Made by a program: the position numbers and the translations under genes
The notes under the pieces: generated by a model
What the model saw: only the letters and a program-made list of their open reading frames with translations
What the model was told of the DNA's origin: nothing
Database searches by the model: none
Source: Pseudoalteromonas ulvae UL12
Lineage (GTDB): Bacteria > Pseudomonadota > Gammaproteobacteria > Enterobacterales > Alteromonadaceae
Assembly (NCBI RefSeq): GCF_014925405.1
Contig: NZ_AQHJ01000035.1
Location: 124,001-188,000, forward strand
Length of the DNA stretch: 64,000 bases
Direction: 5' to 3'
Part shown: piece by piece, positions 9,462 through 17,853 of the stretch
Numbering within the stretch: the first letter of the stretch is position 1
How the letters are laid out: each line of letters opens with the position of its first letter

Positions 9462-11510
9462 ATGAAATTCAAATATTCGGCAATTGTATTGGCGCTATTG
9501 GCTAGCAATACCCTGCAAGCGAATGAAGTAAAACAACTTGAAATGAGTAAGGTCGAAGCGATTGACGAACAAGCGTCAATAGAAGTGTCGGGTAAGGTAC
9601 TTGAATTAAAGCAGGTGAATGACTTAAAAGGCGCGCTTAATAATCTTGCTGGTGTCTCAGTGAGTAACGGCTCGCGTTATGGTCAAAAAACCTATTTGCG
9701 TGGTGTTGAAGAGCACTCTGCCAATATCACCATTGATGGTGTGCGCCAAGATGGTCAATTATTTCATCACTCAGGAAATCAAGTGCTCGACACCAGTATG
9801 TTTAAAGCGGTTTCGGTAGAGCTAGGTGCTGCGTCTGTCTTAAGTGGTTACGGCGCGATTACTGGGGCAATTAAGTATCAAACTAAAAATCCGAGCGACT
9901 TACTCGCACCAGGTGACACCTTTGGTGCCAATGGCGCTTTGGGTATGGATACGGCGACGGAATTTAGGCAAGTGAGTATCAATGGCTATGGCCGAATCAA
10001 TGAACAATTGAGTTTACTTACGATGATTACCGCAAACGAAAATGGTGATATTGACACCCCAAATGCGGATCCGATTGTTAATAAACACAGCGAGCTACAA
10101 AGTGGTTTAGTGAAAGCTGTGTACGATTTTGATCGTGCTCAAACGCTAACACTTAACCTGCAATCAGTCAAAGATGGCGGTAATCGTGCATTTTCTGGTG
10201 AAAAACCAGGCATGAGTGAGCTCGAAAAAGAAGAGCTTTATAACGGCTATCAGCGTGATACATACAGCCTGATGTATATTAACGACAGCGCAGATCCTCT
10301 GCTCGATTTATACATAAATGCGTATTTTAATGAAAAGTCGATGAATCGTGAGCAATCAACGGGTGCAAATTGGATCAGAGACGATCAAGGTCAGTGGCAA
10401 GAAGATGGCACCGCTTTTTATCCTGAGCGAGATTACTTTTATCAGACAACTGGTTTAGATATCCGCAATACCTCGTTAGTCAATGGTTTGGCATGGACAT
10501 ATGGTCTTGAGTCATTTAAATCAGAGCAACGAATTGAGGCCAAAGGATTACAAAAAACCACCACAGCACAAGGTGAAGTCAGCACTCGTGATTTATCGGT
10601 GGCTAATGGACCTACGGCGCGTTTAATTGGTGCGTATATTCAAACAGAAGTCAGTGTAGGTGAGCTAATAATTACGCCTGGGATCCGTTACGACTCTTAT
10701 CAGCTGGGTGGGGCGTATGATTTATCATTTAACAAACTGTCACCTAAATTATTGGCTAGTTGGCAAGCGAATCAAGATTTAAATCTGACTTTAGGTTACG
10801 GCCAAACCTTTAAAGGCCCGGGCTTGCCAGAAGTATTAATGATTAACAACCAAACGAGCCAAGGTGAGGGGGTTGAAGCCGAGGGGGGCGATTATTTAGA
10901 GCTTAAGGGTAAATATGATTTGGCTGGCACTTTGGATCTGCAAAGTGCGTTGGTGTATGCCAATGTTTACCAGTTCACAATTGATGATAGTTTTCATCCA
11001 ACCAAAAATACCACTTTAACCCGTGGCCGCTTTGATCTTAAAAACACTGGGGCAGAAGCGGGGTTTCGTTTTAGTCATCAGCAGCTAAGTGGTTATATTA
11101 ATTACAGTTATAACGATGGTGAACGTGATTACAGCGACTATAAAACCGATGATTTATATTCAGGCACACATGAAGTCAATATTGGTTTAACTTATCAAGC
11201 AAGCGATGAATGGTTACTCGGCTGGGATAACTCGTTAGTTGATAACGCGGCATTGAGTGATACCTACATTAACCGCCAAGGTGAATTAGTGACAGAAGTT
11301 GTCGAAAAAGTAGGGTATGGTGTGGCGAATTTATGGGTTTCGTACGAACCAAAATCGGTGGCTGGGCTACGTATCAATGTCGCGATGGATAATGTGTTTG
11401 ATAAAGCTTACCAACATCATAAGAGCTTTGGCATGTATTGGGGCAATGCCGAGTATAATGATAATGAAGTGGGCCGTAATATCAAAGCGTCTGTGAGTTA
11501 TCAATTCTAG
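9462..11510 (+). CDS. TonB-dependent outer-membrane receptor, probably iron/siderophore
   Basis: A 682-residue receptor. A signal peptide (about 1-20, ending LQANE) precedes a plug domain (about 50-155, with TYLRGVEEHSANITIDGVRQ and YGAITGAIKY) and a 22-strand barrel that ends in the outer-membrane signature VSYQF. Such proteins import ferric chelates, heme or cobalamin using TonB energy. The Fur-box-like site just upstream argues for an iron substrate; the exact ligand cannot be read. AGGA precedes the ATG. It is monocistronic, ending in a terminator, and converges with the PepSY operon, which is also of a kind tied to iron uptake. Confidence 0.88.
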   Translation: MKFKYSAIVLALLASNTLQANEVKQLEMSKVEAIDEQASIEVSGKVLELKQVNDLKGALNNLAGVSVSNGSRYGQKTYLRGVEEHSANITIDGVRQDGQLFHHSGNQVLDTSMFKAVSVELGAASVLSGYGAITGAIKYQTKNPSDLLAPGDTFGANGALGMDTATEFRQVSINGYGRINEQLSLLTMITANENGDIDTPNADPIVNKHSELQSGLVKAVYDFDRAQTLTLNLQSVKDGGNRAFSGEKPGMSELEKEELYNGYQRDTYSLMYINDSADPLLDLYINAYFNEKSMNREQSTGANWIRDDQGQWQEDGTAFYPERDYFYQTTGLDIRNTSLVNGLAWTYGLESFKSEQRIEAKGLQKTTTAQGEVSTRDLSVANGPTARLIGAYIQTEVSVGELIITPGIRYDSYQLGGAYDLSFNKLSPKLLASWQANQDLNLTLGYGQTFKGPGLPEVLMINNQTSQGEGVEAEGGDYLELKGKYDLAGTLDLQSALVYANVYQFTIDDSFHPTKNTTLTRGRFDLKNTGAEAGFRFSHQQLSGYINYSYNDGERDYSDYKTDDLYSGTHEVNIGLTYQASDEWLLGWDNSLVDNAALSDTYINRQGELVTEVVEKVGYGVANLWVSYEPKSVAGLRINVAMDNVFDKAYQHHKSFGMYWGNAEYNDNEVGRNIKASVSYQF

Positions 11511-11531
11511 CGCCATTGTTTTTAAGTGAAT

Positions 11532-11561
11532 GGGCAGTAATTTAAGGTTACTGTCCTTTTT
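11532..11561 (+). terminator. Terminator of TonB receptor gene
   Basis: A 9-bp stem (GGGCAGTAA / TTACTGTCC, one G-U pair) with a 7-base loop and TTTTT. Confidence 0.75.
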
Positions 11562-11650
11562 CGTTTAAGAGATGAAAAGTTGGCTAGTGACCCAATCTTG
11601 GAGTAACACCACATATCAACATCGCTTTGATATACGAAATATGTAGCAGT

Positions 11651-11682
11651 CAAAATAAAAATAGTGGGAGCGTTTGCTCCCA
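11651..11682 (-). terminator. Terminator of the PepSY operon
   Basis: A perfect stem TGGGAGC-GTTT-GCTCCCA at 11665-11682. Read on the minus strand it is followed by CTATTTTTATTTT, and it lies 14 bases past the stop of the minus-strand gene. Confidence 0.75.
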
Positions 11683-11695
11683 TATTTATTGAATC

Positions 11696-13318
11696 TTAAC
11701 GGCTCTGCTCTAAGGTAAGTGCTGCGTCCGATGTGCCTTCGTTTAGGTCAGCAATAAACCAAATGCTGTTGGGTTCGCCCTGATAAGCACGTTGAGTTAC
11801 TTTGCGTTGGCCATAAAATGCGATCACAGCAAACAAAACAGCAATCAATTCAACATACCAAGCGTGCCCTTGTAGGGTTAACCAAGGCGAAGGCAGGATG
11901 AATGCTGTCAATGTACTTGTTATCGGAATAAGAACACAGATAAGCGTGATCAAGCCTAAAAAATGAATGGCCGCTTTGGCTGCCCCTTGCCAAAAGGCAT
12001 AACCTAACGCGGCTAAAAAGACGCCATAATAAACCCACATATACAGTTCATTGACATTAAGTAATGCAATTGTTGCCCATTTAGTGATGAGCATTGCAGC
12101 CATCACTCCTGCAACGGATCCTAAGCAGACACCGACAGTCAGCGAGGCCATACGGGTGTAGCTTTTACTTTGTTCGGCCGAGTGTTTGTTGCGTTTTTTT
12201 TCTAACCAAAGCAGATTGCCAGTGTAAAAAAGAGCTGCGCCTGCTAAGCCAAGAGCAAAATAAACCCAGCGCACCCATTCGCCCCCAAAGCTGCCAAAAT
12301 GCAAGGCAAAAAAGCTTGCGACTATTCGGCTCCAAACCCCTTCGTTACCTGGGTTAAAAGTTGAGCCGCTGATTTCGAACGTATAAGGGTTCATAAATAA
12401 ATAATCATACAAGGGGCCGCGCATCACTTCGTGTTCATTTAATAATGTAAAGATTGCAAACGGTGTGGTGGTATCAAGGCCTGTAAAACTGATGGTTTGA
12501 ACTTGGTAGCCACTGACATACGCTTCGGCTGCGCGAATATGTTCATGGATGCTCGGTAACGTGTCCATTTGAAAAGCCGTTGCGGCAGGGAGAGCTCGTG
12601 CAAATAAGGGAATATCACCATAGATAAGAAACAAACCCGCATAAAAAAAATCATGAAAAGCAAACACCACGGCAGTGAGCGCGATGACAACATGAAACGG
12701 AAAGCTGGTGATCCCCAGCAAATTGTGACTGTCTAGCCAAAAACGGCTCGCGCCTTTATTAGTGCGCAGTGCAAAAAAGCTTTTAGTGAGTGTAGGCAGT
12801 AAAAATATCAACCCAGAAATCAGGGCAATAAAGTAGAGTATGGCGGCAATACCGACTAAATAGCCACCCACGAGGTGATGACCTATTTCGCCAGGGATCC
12901 CAGCACTTTGGTGCAAATAATCAATTAAAGTGCCGAGCCGATTGGGGGTTTGCATCACACTTTGCAGTTGCTCGTTTTGATCTAAAGTCGCATGGCGAAC
13001 GCTGTCATTTAGGCCGGGCTCGCGATCACTTCCAGACTCATACCACGTGAGTGGACTGTGGTCGGGATTTAAATCGAGGATAAACCCTTTTTTCATGTCA
13101 GGAAATTGCGCCGCAGCTTGCTCTATTAAGCGATCATAATGAGAGGGGTCTGGGTGACTTAATGTGGCCTCTGGCGGTGATGACCACGCATCAATCGGGG
13201 CTTTAAACATGGTCAAAGCGCCAGCAAAAAAGCCGATAAATAAAAATAAACCAGCAATGATACCTGTCCAGGTATGCAGACCTTGGTAGGTTCTTAAAAT
13301 AGGGCTTGGGATTCTCAT
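11696..13318 (-). CDS. PepSY-associated transmembrane protein, probable ferric-siderophore reductase type
   Basis: A 540-residue inner-membrane protein of the PepSY_TM family. It starts RTYQGLHTWTGIIAGLFLFIG (cut here as the first TM), has a large periplasmic part with PepSY-like segments, and several more TM helices (near 145-170, 190-215, 335-355, 395-500). Conserved His in helices (LHTW, HQSAG, HVVIA, LHFGS) are typical and could bind heme. Family members often act in ferric-siderophore reduction in Fur-regulated loci. I start at the ATG at 13318 (TGGAG upstream), which overlaps the stop of the preceding gene as ATGA; a longer frame reaches 13453 but would run back through that gene. It is the last gene of a three-gene operon. 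Confidence 0.85.
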   Translation of the reverse strand: MRIPSPILRTYQGLHTWTGIIAGLFLFIGFFAGALTMFKAPIDAWSSPPEATLSHPDPSHYDRLIEQAAAQFPDMKKGFILDLNPDHSPLTWYESGSDREPGLNDSVRHATLDQNEQLQSVMQTPNRLGTLIDYLHQSAGIPGEIGHHLVGGYLVGIAAILYFIALISGLIFLLPTLTKSFFALRTNKGASRFWLDSHNLLGITSFPFHVVIALTAVVFAFHDFFYAGLFLIYGDIPLFARALPAATAFQMDTLPSIHEHIRAAEAYVSGYQVQTISFTGLDTTTPFAIFTLLNEHEVMRGPLYDYLFMNPYTFEISGSTFNPGNEGVWSRIVASFFALHFGSFGGEWVRWVYFALGLAGAALFYTGNLLWLEKKRNKHSAEQSKSYTRMASLTVGVCLGSVAGVMAAMLITKWATIALLNVNELYMWVYYGVFLAALGYAFWQGAAKAAIHFLGLITLICVLIPITSTLTAFILPSPWLTLQGHAWYVELIAVLFAVIAFYGQRKVTQRAYQGEPNSIWFIADLNEGTSDAALTLEQSR

Positions 13319-13605
13319 TGCAGGCTCCAGAGTAAAAAATACACCGAATAAACGACGCCATTTGCGCCACAAAAGTACACAAAAGCGTTGCGACGATTTG
13401 AAAATAAATACACAAGACTTAAAAAAGTCAGCCACAGCGGCGATACGATCCACATGTTAAATTGCACTTTATCTTGACCTTCGATGCCATGAGGGCCAAA
13501 CCAAGCAAAATTTGCAACAAAACCGTAGGCTAATAACAAACCGAGAAAAACGCCGATCAGGGTTTTGCTCCACCAATGTGGTTTAAATTCAGCATTAACT
13601 TTCAC
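13315..13605 (-). CDS. Small membrane protein, DUF3649-like iron-uptake accessory
   Basis: A 96-residue protein with about three TM helices (WWSKTLIGVFLGLLLAYGF; VSPLWLTFLSLVYLF; a C-terminal segment VVYSVYFLLW). It begins at a GTG with AAGGAG seven bases upstream (13605), overlapping the preceding gene by 11 bp, and its stop overlaps the PepSY gene start as ATGA. Short membrane proteins of DUF3649/DUF3325 type regularly stand between siderophore receptors and PepSY proteins; assignment to DUF3649 is by context and look, not by a search. The molecular role is unknown. Confidence 0.65.
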   Translation of the reverse strand: MKVNAEFKPHWWSKTLIGVFLGLLLAYGFVANFAWFGPHGIEGQDKVQFNMWIVSPLWLTFLSLVYLFSNRRNAFVYFCGANGVVYSVYFLLWSLQ

Positions 13606-13861
13606 TTGTGGCTCCTTTGAATAGTAATGCAAAAAAAGGCAGCATCGCGCCAATTAGCATTATCACGACGATAACCGAGTAAACACTCGCGAGGAGGCTC
13701 ATGGTCACCAGTAAGCTCAAGGTTGATAGCAGTATCAAACTGTATGCCCATTTTCGGTATTTTTTTTGCGCAGGCTTGAGTGTGAGGTATTGATATTTAT
13801 TGGTCAGGTACAACACGCTGACGGCAAAAAATGCCAGTAAAATAGCCAGTAATTCAAACAC
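13595..13861 (-). CDS. Small membrane protein, DUF3325-like
   Basis: A very hydrophobic protein of 88 residues with three predicted TM helices (FELLAILLAFFAVSVLYL; YSLILLSTLSLLVTMSLL; SVIVVIMLIGAMLPFFALLF). The start is uncertain: I chose GTG at 13861, which has GGAG eleven bases upstream; an in-frame TTG at 13897 has no ribosome-binding site. First gene of the small-protein/PepSY operon, divergent from the TonB receptor gene at 14155 and sharing its intergenic Fur-box-like site. Likely an accessory of iron uptake, inferred from context only. Confidence 0.6.
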   Translation of the reverse strand: MFELLAILLAFFAVSVLYLTNKYQYLTLKPAQKKYRKWAYSLILLSTLSLLVTMSLLASVYSVIVVIMLIGAMLPFFALLFKGATSES

Positions 13862-14031
13862 AATAATTTCGACTCCATGAAAAATTTTAATATGCAATGT
13901 ATCGATAAACGTAAAATGACAAGGATCATCTAGGCTCGCCCGAATGTTGTATGAAAACAGGAACGGCAGGCGTCATTTAATCGATAAAAAGCAGTGCATT
14001 ATGATTAAATTAAAAATAAAACTCAAACACA

Positions 14032-14050
14032 AATGATAATAATTATCGTT
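14032..14050. promoter_or_regulatory. Fur-box-like operator in divergent iron-uptake promoter region
   Basis: AATGATAATAATTATCGTT has the GATAAT-x-ATTATC core of a Fur box. It lies between the PepSY operon (minus) and a TonB receptor (plus) and could repress both. It is framed by a perfect 9-bp inverted repeat, AACTCAAAC (14020-14028) and GTTTGAGTT (14048-14056), the last three bases of the box being part of the right arm. Confidence 0.8.
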
Positions 14051-14154
14051 TGAGTTAACGTGGTTGTTTTGATACATTAACGCCGATTTTATTCTTACCC
14101 TACTTTAATCCTAAGTCTCACTTTGGCTTTTATTTGTTTTTTACAGAGGAATGT

Positions 14155-16212
14155 ATGGCGACAAATGTATTTCGGTTAAGTGCCTTGGCACTGTCAGTTG
14201 TTTCGGTTTTATCCAGTAGTTATGTATGGGCAGACGATGCCGCGGACGATCCTATTTCGTCTATTGAAAAAATTACAGTGATGGGTGAAAAAACAGAACG
14301 TTCTTTAAAAGATACCACTTCGTCAGTGTCGGTGATTAGCGCTGAGCAACTTGCCAGCGGTCAATATTTATCAGTATCAAGTGCAATAGCAGAAATCCCC
14401 AACGTGGTGGTGCTTTCTGGCGCGGTGCCTGATATTCGAGGTGTATCGGGGAACGGTGCGGCAACAGGCTTCAACTCGTTCACTGGCGGTGCAAAAGCCC
14501 GTGTTTCAACCATTGTTGATGGTGTAATTGAACCGTTTGTCGCAGATTTAACCGGTGATACTGGTTTGTGGGATATCGCGCAAATCGAAGTGTTTCGTGG
14601 GCCTCAATCGACCAGTAATGGCCGTAACAGCATTGCCGGCTCGCTATTTATTAAAACCAATGACCCAAGTTTTGATTGGGATGGCGCTGCACGCTTAGGT
14701 TATCGTAATCAATCTAACTTTGTTGACAGCGCTATCATGTTAACGGGGCCGATTTTAGACGAGCAACTGGCTTTTCGTATTACGGCGCAAAATGTTGATG
14801 GCGACACCTACAATAAAGGCCTGAATCATGAGACTAATCCTGCGACGTATGATTTAAATGAGCTTAAAACCCAGCGTTTTAGAAGCAAGTTTTTATGGCA
14901 GCCGAATCAAAATGATGACTTACAAATTATGTATAGTTATGCCTTTAATAAAGAAACCGGTGACACGGGCCGTAAATATTTTGAGGGTCAAGATCCTTGG
15001 GCTTATATTCCGGTTTTCCAGCGTGATATGACCACAGAATCGGGCACACACTCAGTTAAGGTTGATTATCAATTAGATAACAGCAGTTCTATCGACTTAG
15101 TTGTCGCAATTATGGGTTATGACTGGGGTTTTGACAGTTATGAACCGCTTCCTGAATATCAATCTAGCGTCAGAATGGACGACGATAGCTCCATGATTGA
15201 TGCAAAATATAACTTTGGGCTCGATGCGCCTGGCCTAAAAGGGTTTATTGGTTTTGCTCATTTCCAACGGACTCAAGATTTTGGCAGCCAAGGTGCCACC
15301 GTGTATTCGGGTGATGATCGCAGCGACTCTGATGCCATTTATGGTGAAGTAAGTGTGGATGTCGGCGCACAATATCGTGTGATTGCCGGTGGTCGAGTCG
15401 AAAAAGAAAAACAACGTCGTGATTTTGCGATGCAATCACGTACTGGTTTAGTCGGCGATAAACTCAATACTGATAAAACCATCGTGCTACCAAAATTGGT
15501 ACTGCAATATTTATACTCAGATAATACGACTATTTCGGCCAGTGCACGTCGCGGTTATAACTCTGCCGGTGGCGCGATGTCTCGAGAAAATGAATATTAT
15601 TATTTCGATGAAGAATCAGTTAATACCTACGAATTAACCCTTAGAAGCAGCCTAGATAGCGGTAATGTAAATATTAGCGCCAATGCGTTTCACAATAATT
15701 ATGATGGTTACCAGTCTTCAAATAAACAACGCCGTATCACCAATATTGATGAAGTGGTCACCAGTGGTATTGAATTTGAACTCTACACTATGCTGAGCGC
15801 TGATCTGCAACTTAAAGGCGGATTTGGTTTATTAAAGTCAGAAATAAAAGAAGCTGATCCGTCATTTGGTGACGTGAAAGGCAATGAACTCAATAGCGCG
15901 CCAGCCGTCACGGCCAATGTTGCGTTGACGTATTGGTTCCACGAAGATTTAAGTATGGGTTTAAGCAGCAACTATGTAGACGATTATTATGCTGACTTTG
16001 AAAACAGCGCAGATCGTATCGCAGGGGATTACATGTTGACGCGAATCAACGCTGATTATGAAAATGAACAGTGGCGGATCAGTGCTTATGTCAATAACCT
16101 GTTTGATGAAAAAGCAGTCACAGTCAAAGAGCCGCCAGGTTGGTATCCAACTGGCTATGCTGGGGTGGCTGATCCTCGTACCGTGGGAGTGTCGGTGACG
16201 TACTTCTTCTAA
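14155..16212 (+). CDS. TonB-dependent siderophore-type receptor
   Basis: A 685-residue outer-membrane receptor with a signal peptide ending SYVWADD, a TonB-box-like segment (EKITVMGEK, about 37-45), a plug with VFRGPQSTSNGRNSIAGSLF, and a barrel with the standard last strand ending in VTYFF. The start is the ATG at 14155 with GAGGA upstream; an in-frame TTG at 14134 would add seven unlikely residues. The Fur-box-like site and the divergent PepSY operon point to iron chelate import. Which siderophore is unknown. Confidence 0.88.
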   Translation: MATNVFRLSALALSVVSVLSSSYVWADDAADDPISSIEKITVMGEKTERSLKDTTSSVSVISAEQLASGQYLSVSSAIAEIPNVVVLSGAVPDIRGVSGNGAATGFNSFTGGAKARVSTIVDGVIEPFVADLTGDTGLWDIAQIEVFRGPQSTSNGRNSIAGSLFIKTNDPSFDWDGAARLGYRNQSNFVDSAIMLTGPILDEQLAFRITAQNVDGDTYNKGLNHETNPATYDLNELKTQRFRSKFLWQPNQNDDLQIMYSYAFNKETGDTGRKYFEGQDPWAYIPVFQRDMTTESGTHSVKVDYQLDNSSSIDLVVAIMGYDWGFDSYEPLPEYQSSVRMDDDSSMIDAKYNFGLDAPGLKGFIGFAHFQRTQDFGSQGATVYSGDDRSDSDAIYGEVSVDVGAQYRVIAGGRVEKEKQRRDFAMQSRTGLVGDKLNTDKTIVLPKLVLQYLYSDNTTISASARRGYNSAGGAMSRENEYYYFDEESVNTYELTLRSSLDSGNVNISANAFHNNYDGYQSSNKQRRITNIDEVVTSGIEFELYTMLSADLQLKGGFGLLKSEIKEADPSFGDVKGNELNSAPAVTANVALTYWFHEDLSMGLSSNYVDDYYADFENSADRIAGDYMLTRINADYENEQWRISAYVNNLFDEKAVTVKEPPGWYPTGYAGVADPRTVGVSVTYFF

Positions 16213-16237
16213 TTGTTATTGATGAGTGTTAATTTTC

Positions 16238-16270
16238 GGCCGGTAAACTGACAGTTTACCGGCCTTTTTT
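16238..16270 (+). terminator. Strong terminator after TonB receptor
   Basis: An 11-bp perfect stem (GGCCGGTAAAC / GTTTACCGGCC, loop TGACA) followed by six T. It separates two convergent genes. Confidence 0.9.
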
Positions 16271-16291
16271 ATGTGTTGACAGACAGGCGAA

Positions 16292-16945
16292 TTACGCTAA
16301 AAAATCAATGTAAATACATAAACGAGGATCATGACCTTTAAATTCAGGTGAGGCGGAAATCAACGCATGCACTTCTTGATCTATCCAATTGGTGCCTTTA
16401 TAGACAGCTATATCTCCTTCACAAAAATGATTAATCACAGCAGGTTCGGGTTGCTTGATACGATGGCGGGTATCTGTTGCTTGCATCGGTAAAAAAGTGG
16501 CATCTTGATGAGTGATCCATTGCTCGCCAGTACCGCCTAATGTGGACGCCATGCGCACGATCATTTGGTTTTGATGAAAGGCTGGGCTGTGAGCGTGGTC
16601 ACAACTTAAAATTCGCAGGCCAATTTCTTTGGGTTCAAATAAAGTGTTAAACATATCGAGCATCAACATCACGTGATTGGTGATCAAGTTACCATGGGTA
16701 CTCGTTTGAAATAGCTCGTCTATCTGTTTGGCTAAGTCATTATCTACTTTGCCCTGATAGCGCAGTATCTCACCTGTTTGCGCAGTGGCCACCTTTTTTG
16801 CTGCTTGTGAGAGTGCCCAATTTGCAGGGCAGCAGTAACAAGCAAGAGCAGCGTTACTTTGGTATATTTCACTTAAAATATGCGCGTTATTATCTATGGG
16901 GTAGCAAGCCTGATGAGTGGCTGAAGTTAACTGTGGGGAGAACAT
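16292..16945 (-). CDS. DUF1826 family protein
   Basis: A soluble protein of about 217 residues resembling the DUF1826 family. It has a CYCCPANW cluster near residue 40 and a central CDHAHSPAFHQNQMIVRM segment rich in Cys/His, followed by GGTGEQW, which together look like a metal or iron site. DUF1826 genes are often found in zinc-responsive (Zur) loci of other proteobacteria. The start is uncertain: an ATG at 16945 or a GTG at 16957, neither with a strong Shine-Dalgarno sequence. A Zur-like palindrome sits right upstream. Single gene. Confidence 0.65.
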   Translation of the reverse strand: MFSPQLTSATHQACYPIDNNAHILSEIYQSNAALACYCCPANWALSQAAKKVATAQTGEILRYQGKVDNDLAKQIDELFQTSTHGNLITNHVMLMLDMFNTLFEPKEIGLRILSCDHAHSPAFHQNQMIVRMASTLGGTGEQWITHQDATFLPMQATDTRHRIKQPEPAVINHFCEGDIAVYKGTNWIDQEVHALISASPEFKGHDPRLCIYIDFLA

Positions 16946-16960
16946 GAAAAATGACACTTA

Positions 16961-16977
16961 ATGTTATGTGATAATGT
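16961..16977 (-). promoter_or_regulatory. Possible Zur-type operator before DUF1826 gene
   Basis: ATGTTATGTGATAATGT is an imperfect palindrome with the TGTTAT/ATAA halves known from Zur boxes, 4-16 bases from the possible starts of the DUF1826 gene. The right half departs from the consensus, so this is tentative. Confidence 0.25.
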
Positions 16978-17116
16978 ATCAAAAGTATCATTTTCCATGT
17001 TAAATTTCAAAAAGTTTATTCACCAAAAGCTAGCTGTGTAGCGAGGTGCGATTGAGAGCTCAATAATTTTAGCAATAAAGGACTATGAGTTAATAAAGCT
17101 GGTGAAAAAACACGAT

Positions 17117-17353
17117 TTAAGAAGCTGGTGTTGATAGTTTTTCAGTTGGTTTGTCCGCTTTTAAAGCTAAGATGGCAAGGAAAATCAGTCCTAAAGGCAG
17201 AAAAAAGGTGCTGATAAATCCCACAAAACCACATATAAAAGGTGAGTCTGTTTTACGTTTTCCTAAATAAAAACACAGTGGCCCCATAATTAAAATAGCC
17301 ACAGCAAAAAGGGCTGCGAATAATTCGCCAAACAATGTGGCATTAATGTTCAT
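17117..17353 (-). CDS. Small inner-membrane protein, unknown
   Basis: A 78-residue protein with two TM helices (LFAALFAVAILIMGPLCFYL and VGFISTFFLPLGLIFLAIL), a short charged loop GKRKTDS between them and a polar tail. AAGGA lies seven bases before the ATG, which supports a real gene. It resembles the many small proteins of unknown role with superinfection/PMP3-like topology, but I cannot name a family. Confidence 0.6.
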   Translation of the reverse strand: MNINATLFGELFAALFAVAILIMGPLCFYLGKRKTDSPFICGFVGFISTFFLPLGLIFLAILALKADKPTEKLSTPAS

Positions 17354-17462
17354 CTTTCTATCCTTAGAGTTTTAAATAATAGTTATAGGTACATCTTGAT
17401 TATATTGCAGGGCACATTTTTTAGCAATAAAGTGGCACGCTAAACAGAAGACTATCAAATAG

Positions 17463-17656
17463 TTAACCCTTGAATGTCATTTGTAGTCTTGTGGAATAGG
17501 GCTCGCTAATGATCGCTGCTTTGTTAGCTTGTGAAAAGGTGTAATCAGCTTTTGGTAGGTTTACATTAGGTTCTTTGTTTGTTTTTGACTGACCGCCACA
17601 ACCCGATAGGAGAGCTAAAAAATCAGAGTGAGGCCAGTGAGTGGTTTTAAACGCAT
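17463..17656 (-). pseudogene. Frameshifted small lipoprotein gene
   Basis: On the minus strand an ATG at 17656 opens a lipoprotein-type signal (MRLKPLTGLTLIF) that runs into TAG in a run of six T (17617-17622 on the plus strand as A). If the run had seven T, the frame would continue as LALLSGCGGQSKTNKEP to a TAA at 17463, giving a 64-residue lipoprotein with lipobox LSGC and Cys20. No alternative start exists in the second frame. It is therefore a pseudogene, a phase-variable gene, or a base-call error. The mature part (about 44 residues, ending LQMTFKG) is unknown. Confidence 0.55.
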
Positions 17657-17812
17657 GTTTAGTTTTTATTAATGATGTGCTGTTTTAAGTCATGCTTTGA
17701 CTGTATTCGTGAGCTTAGCAAGTTGTGCTCGTTTACCAATAAATGATCCCATCGCTCTAAATAGTGACTTTTGGCACTGTCGAGGCGTGTCAATCAAATG
17801 AATAATGCCACC

Positions 17813-17840
17813 ACTGAAACAACAACACTGAAACAACAAC
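17813..17840 (+). repeat. 14-bp direct tandem repeat, two copies
   Basis: ACTGAAACAACAAC occurs twice head to tail, followed by a third start (ACTGA) that runs into the Shine-Dalgarno sequence of the next gene. A likely slippage product in the 5' untranslated region. Confidence 0.7.
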
Positions 17841-17853
17841 ACTGAGGTTGAAC

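Larger units (their letters stand above)
17354..17853. other. Gap with a frameshifted lipoprotein gene and tandem repeat
   Basis: 500 bases without an intact gene. It contains a minus-strand lipoprotein reading frame broken by one base in a T run (17463-17656), and two copies of a 14-bp direct repeat just before the gene at 17854. Nothing else stands out. Confidence 0.6.
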
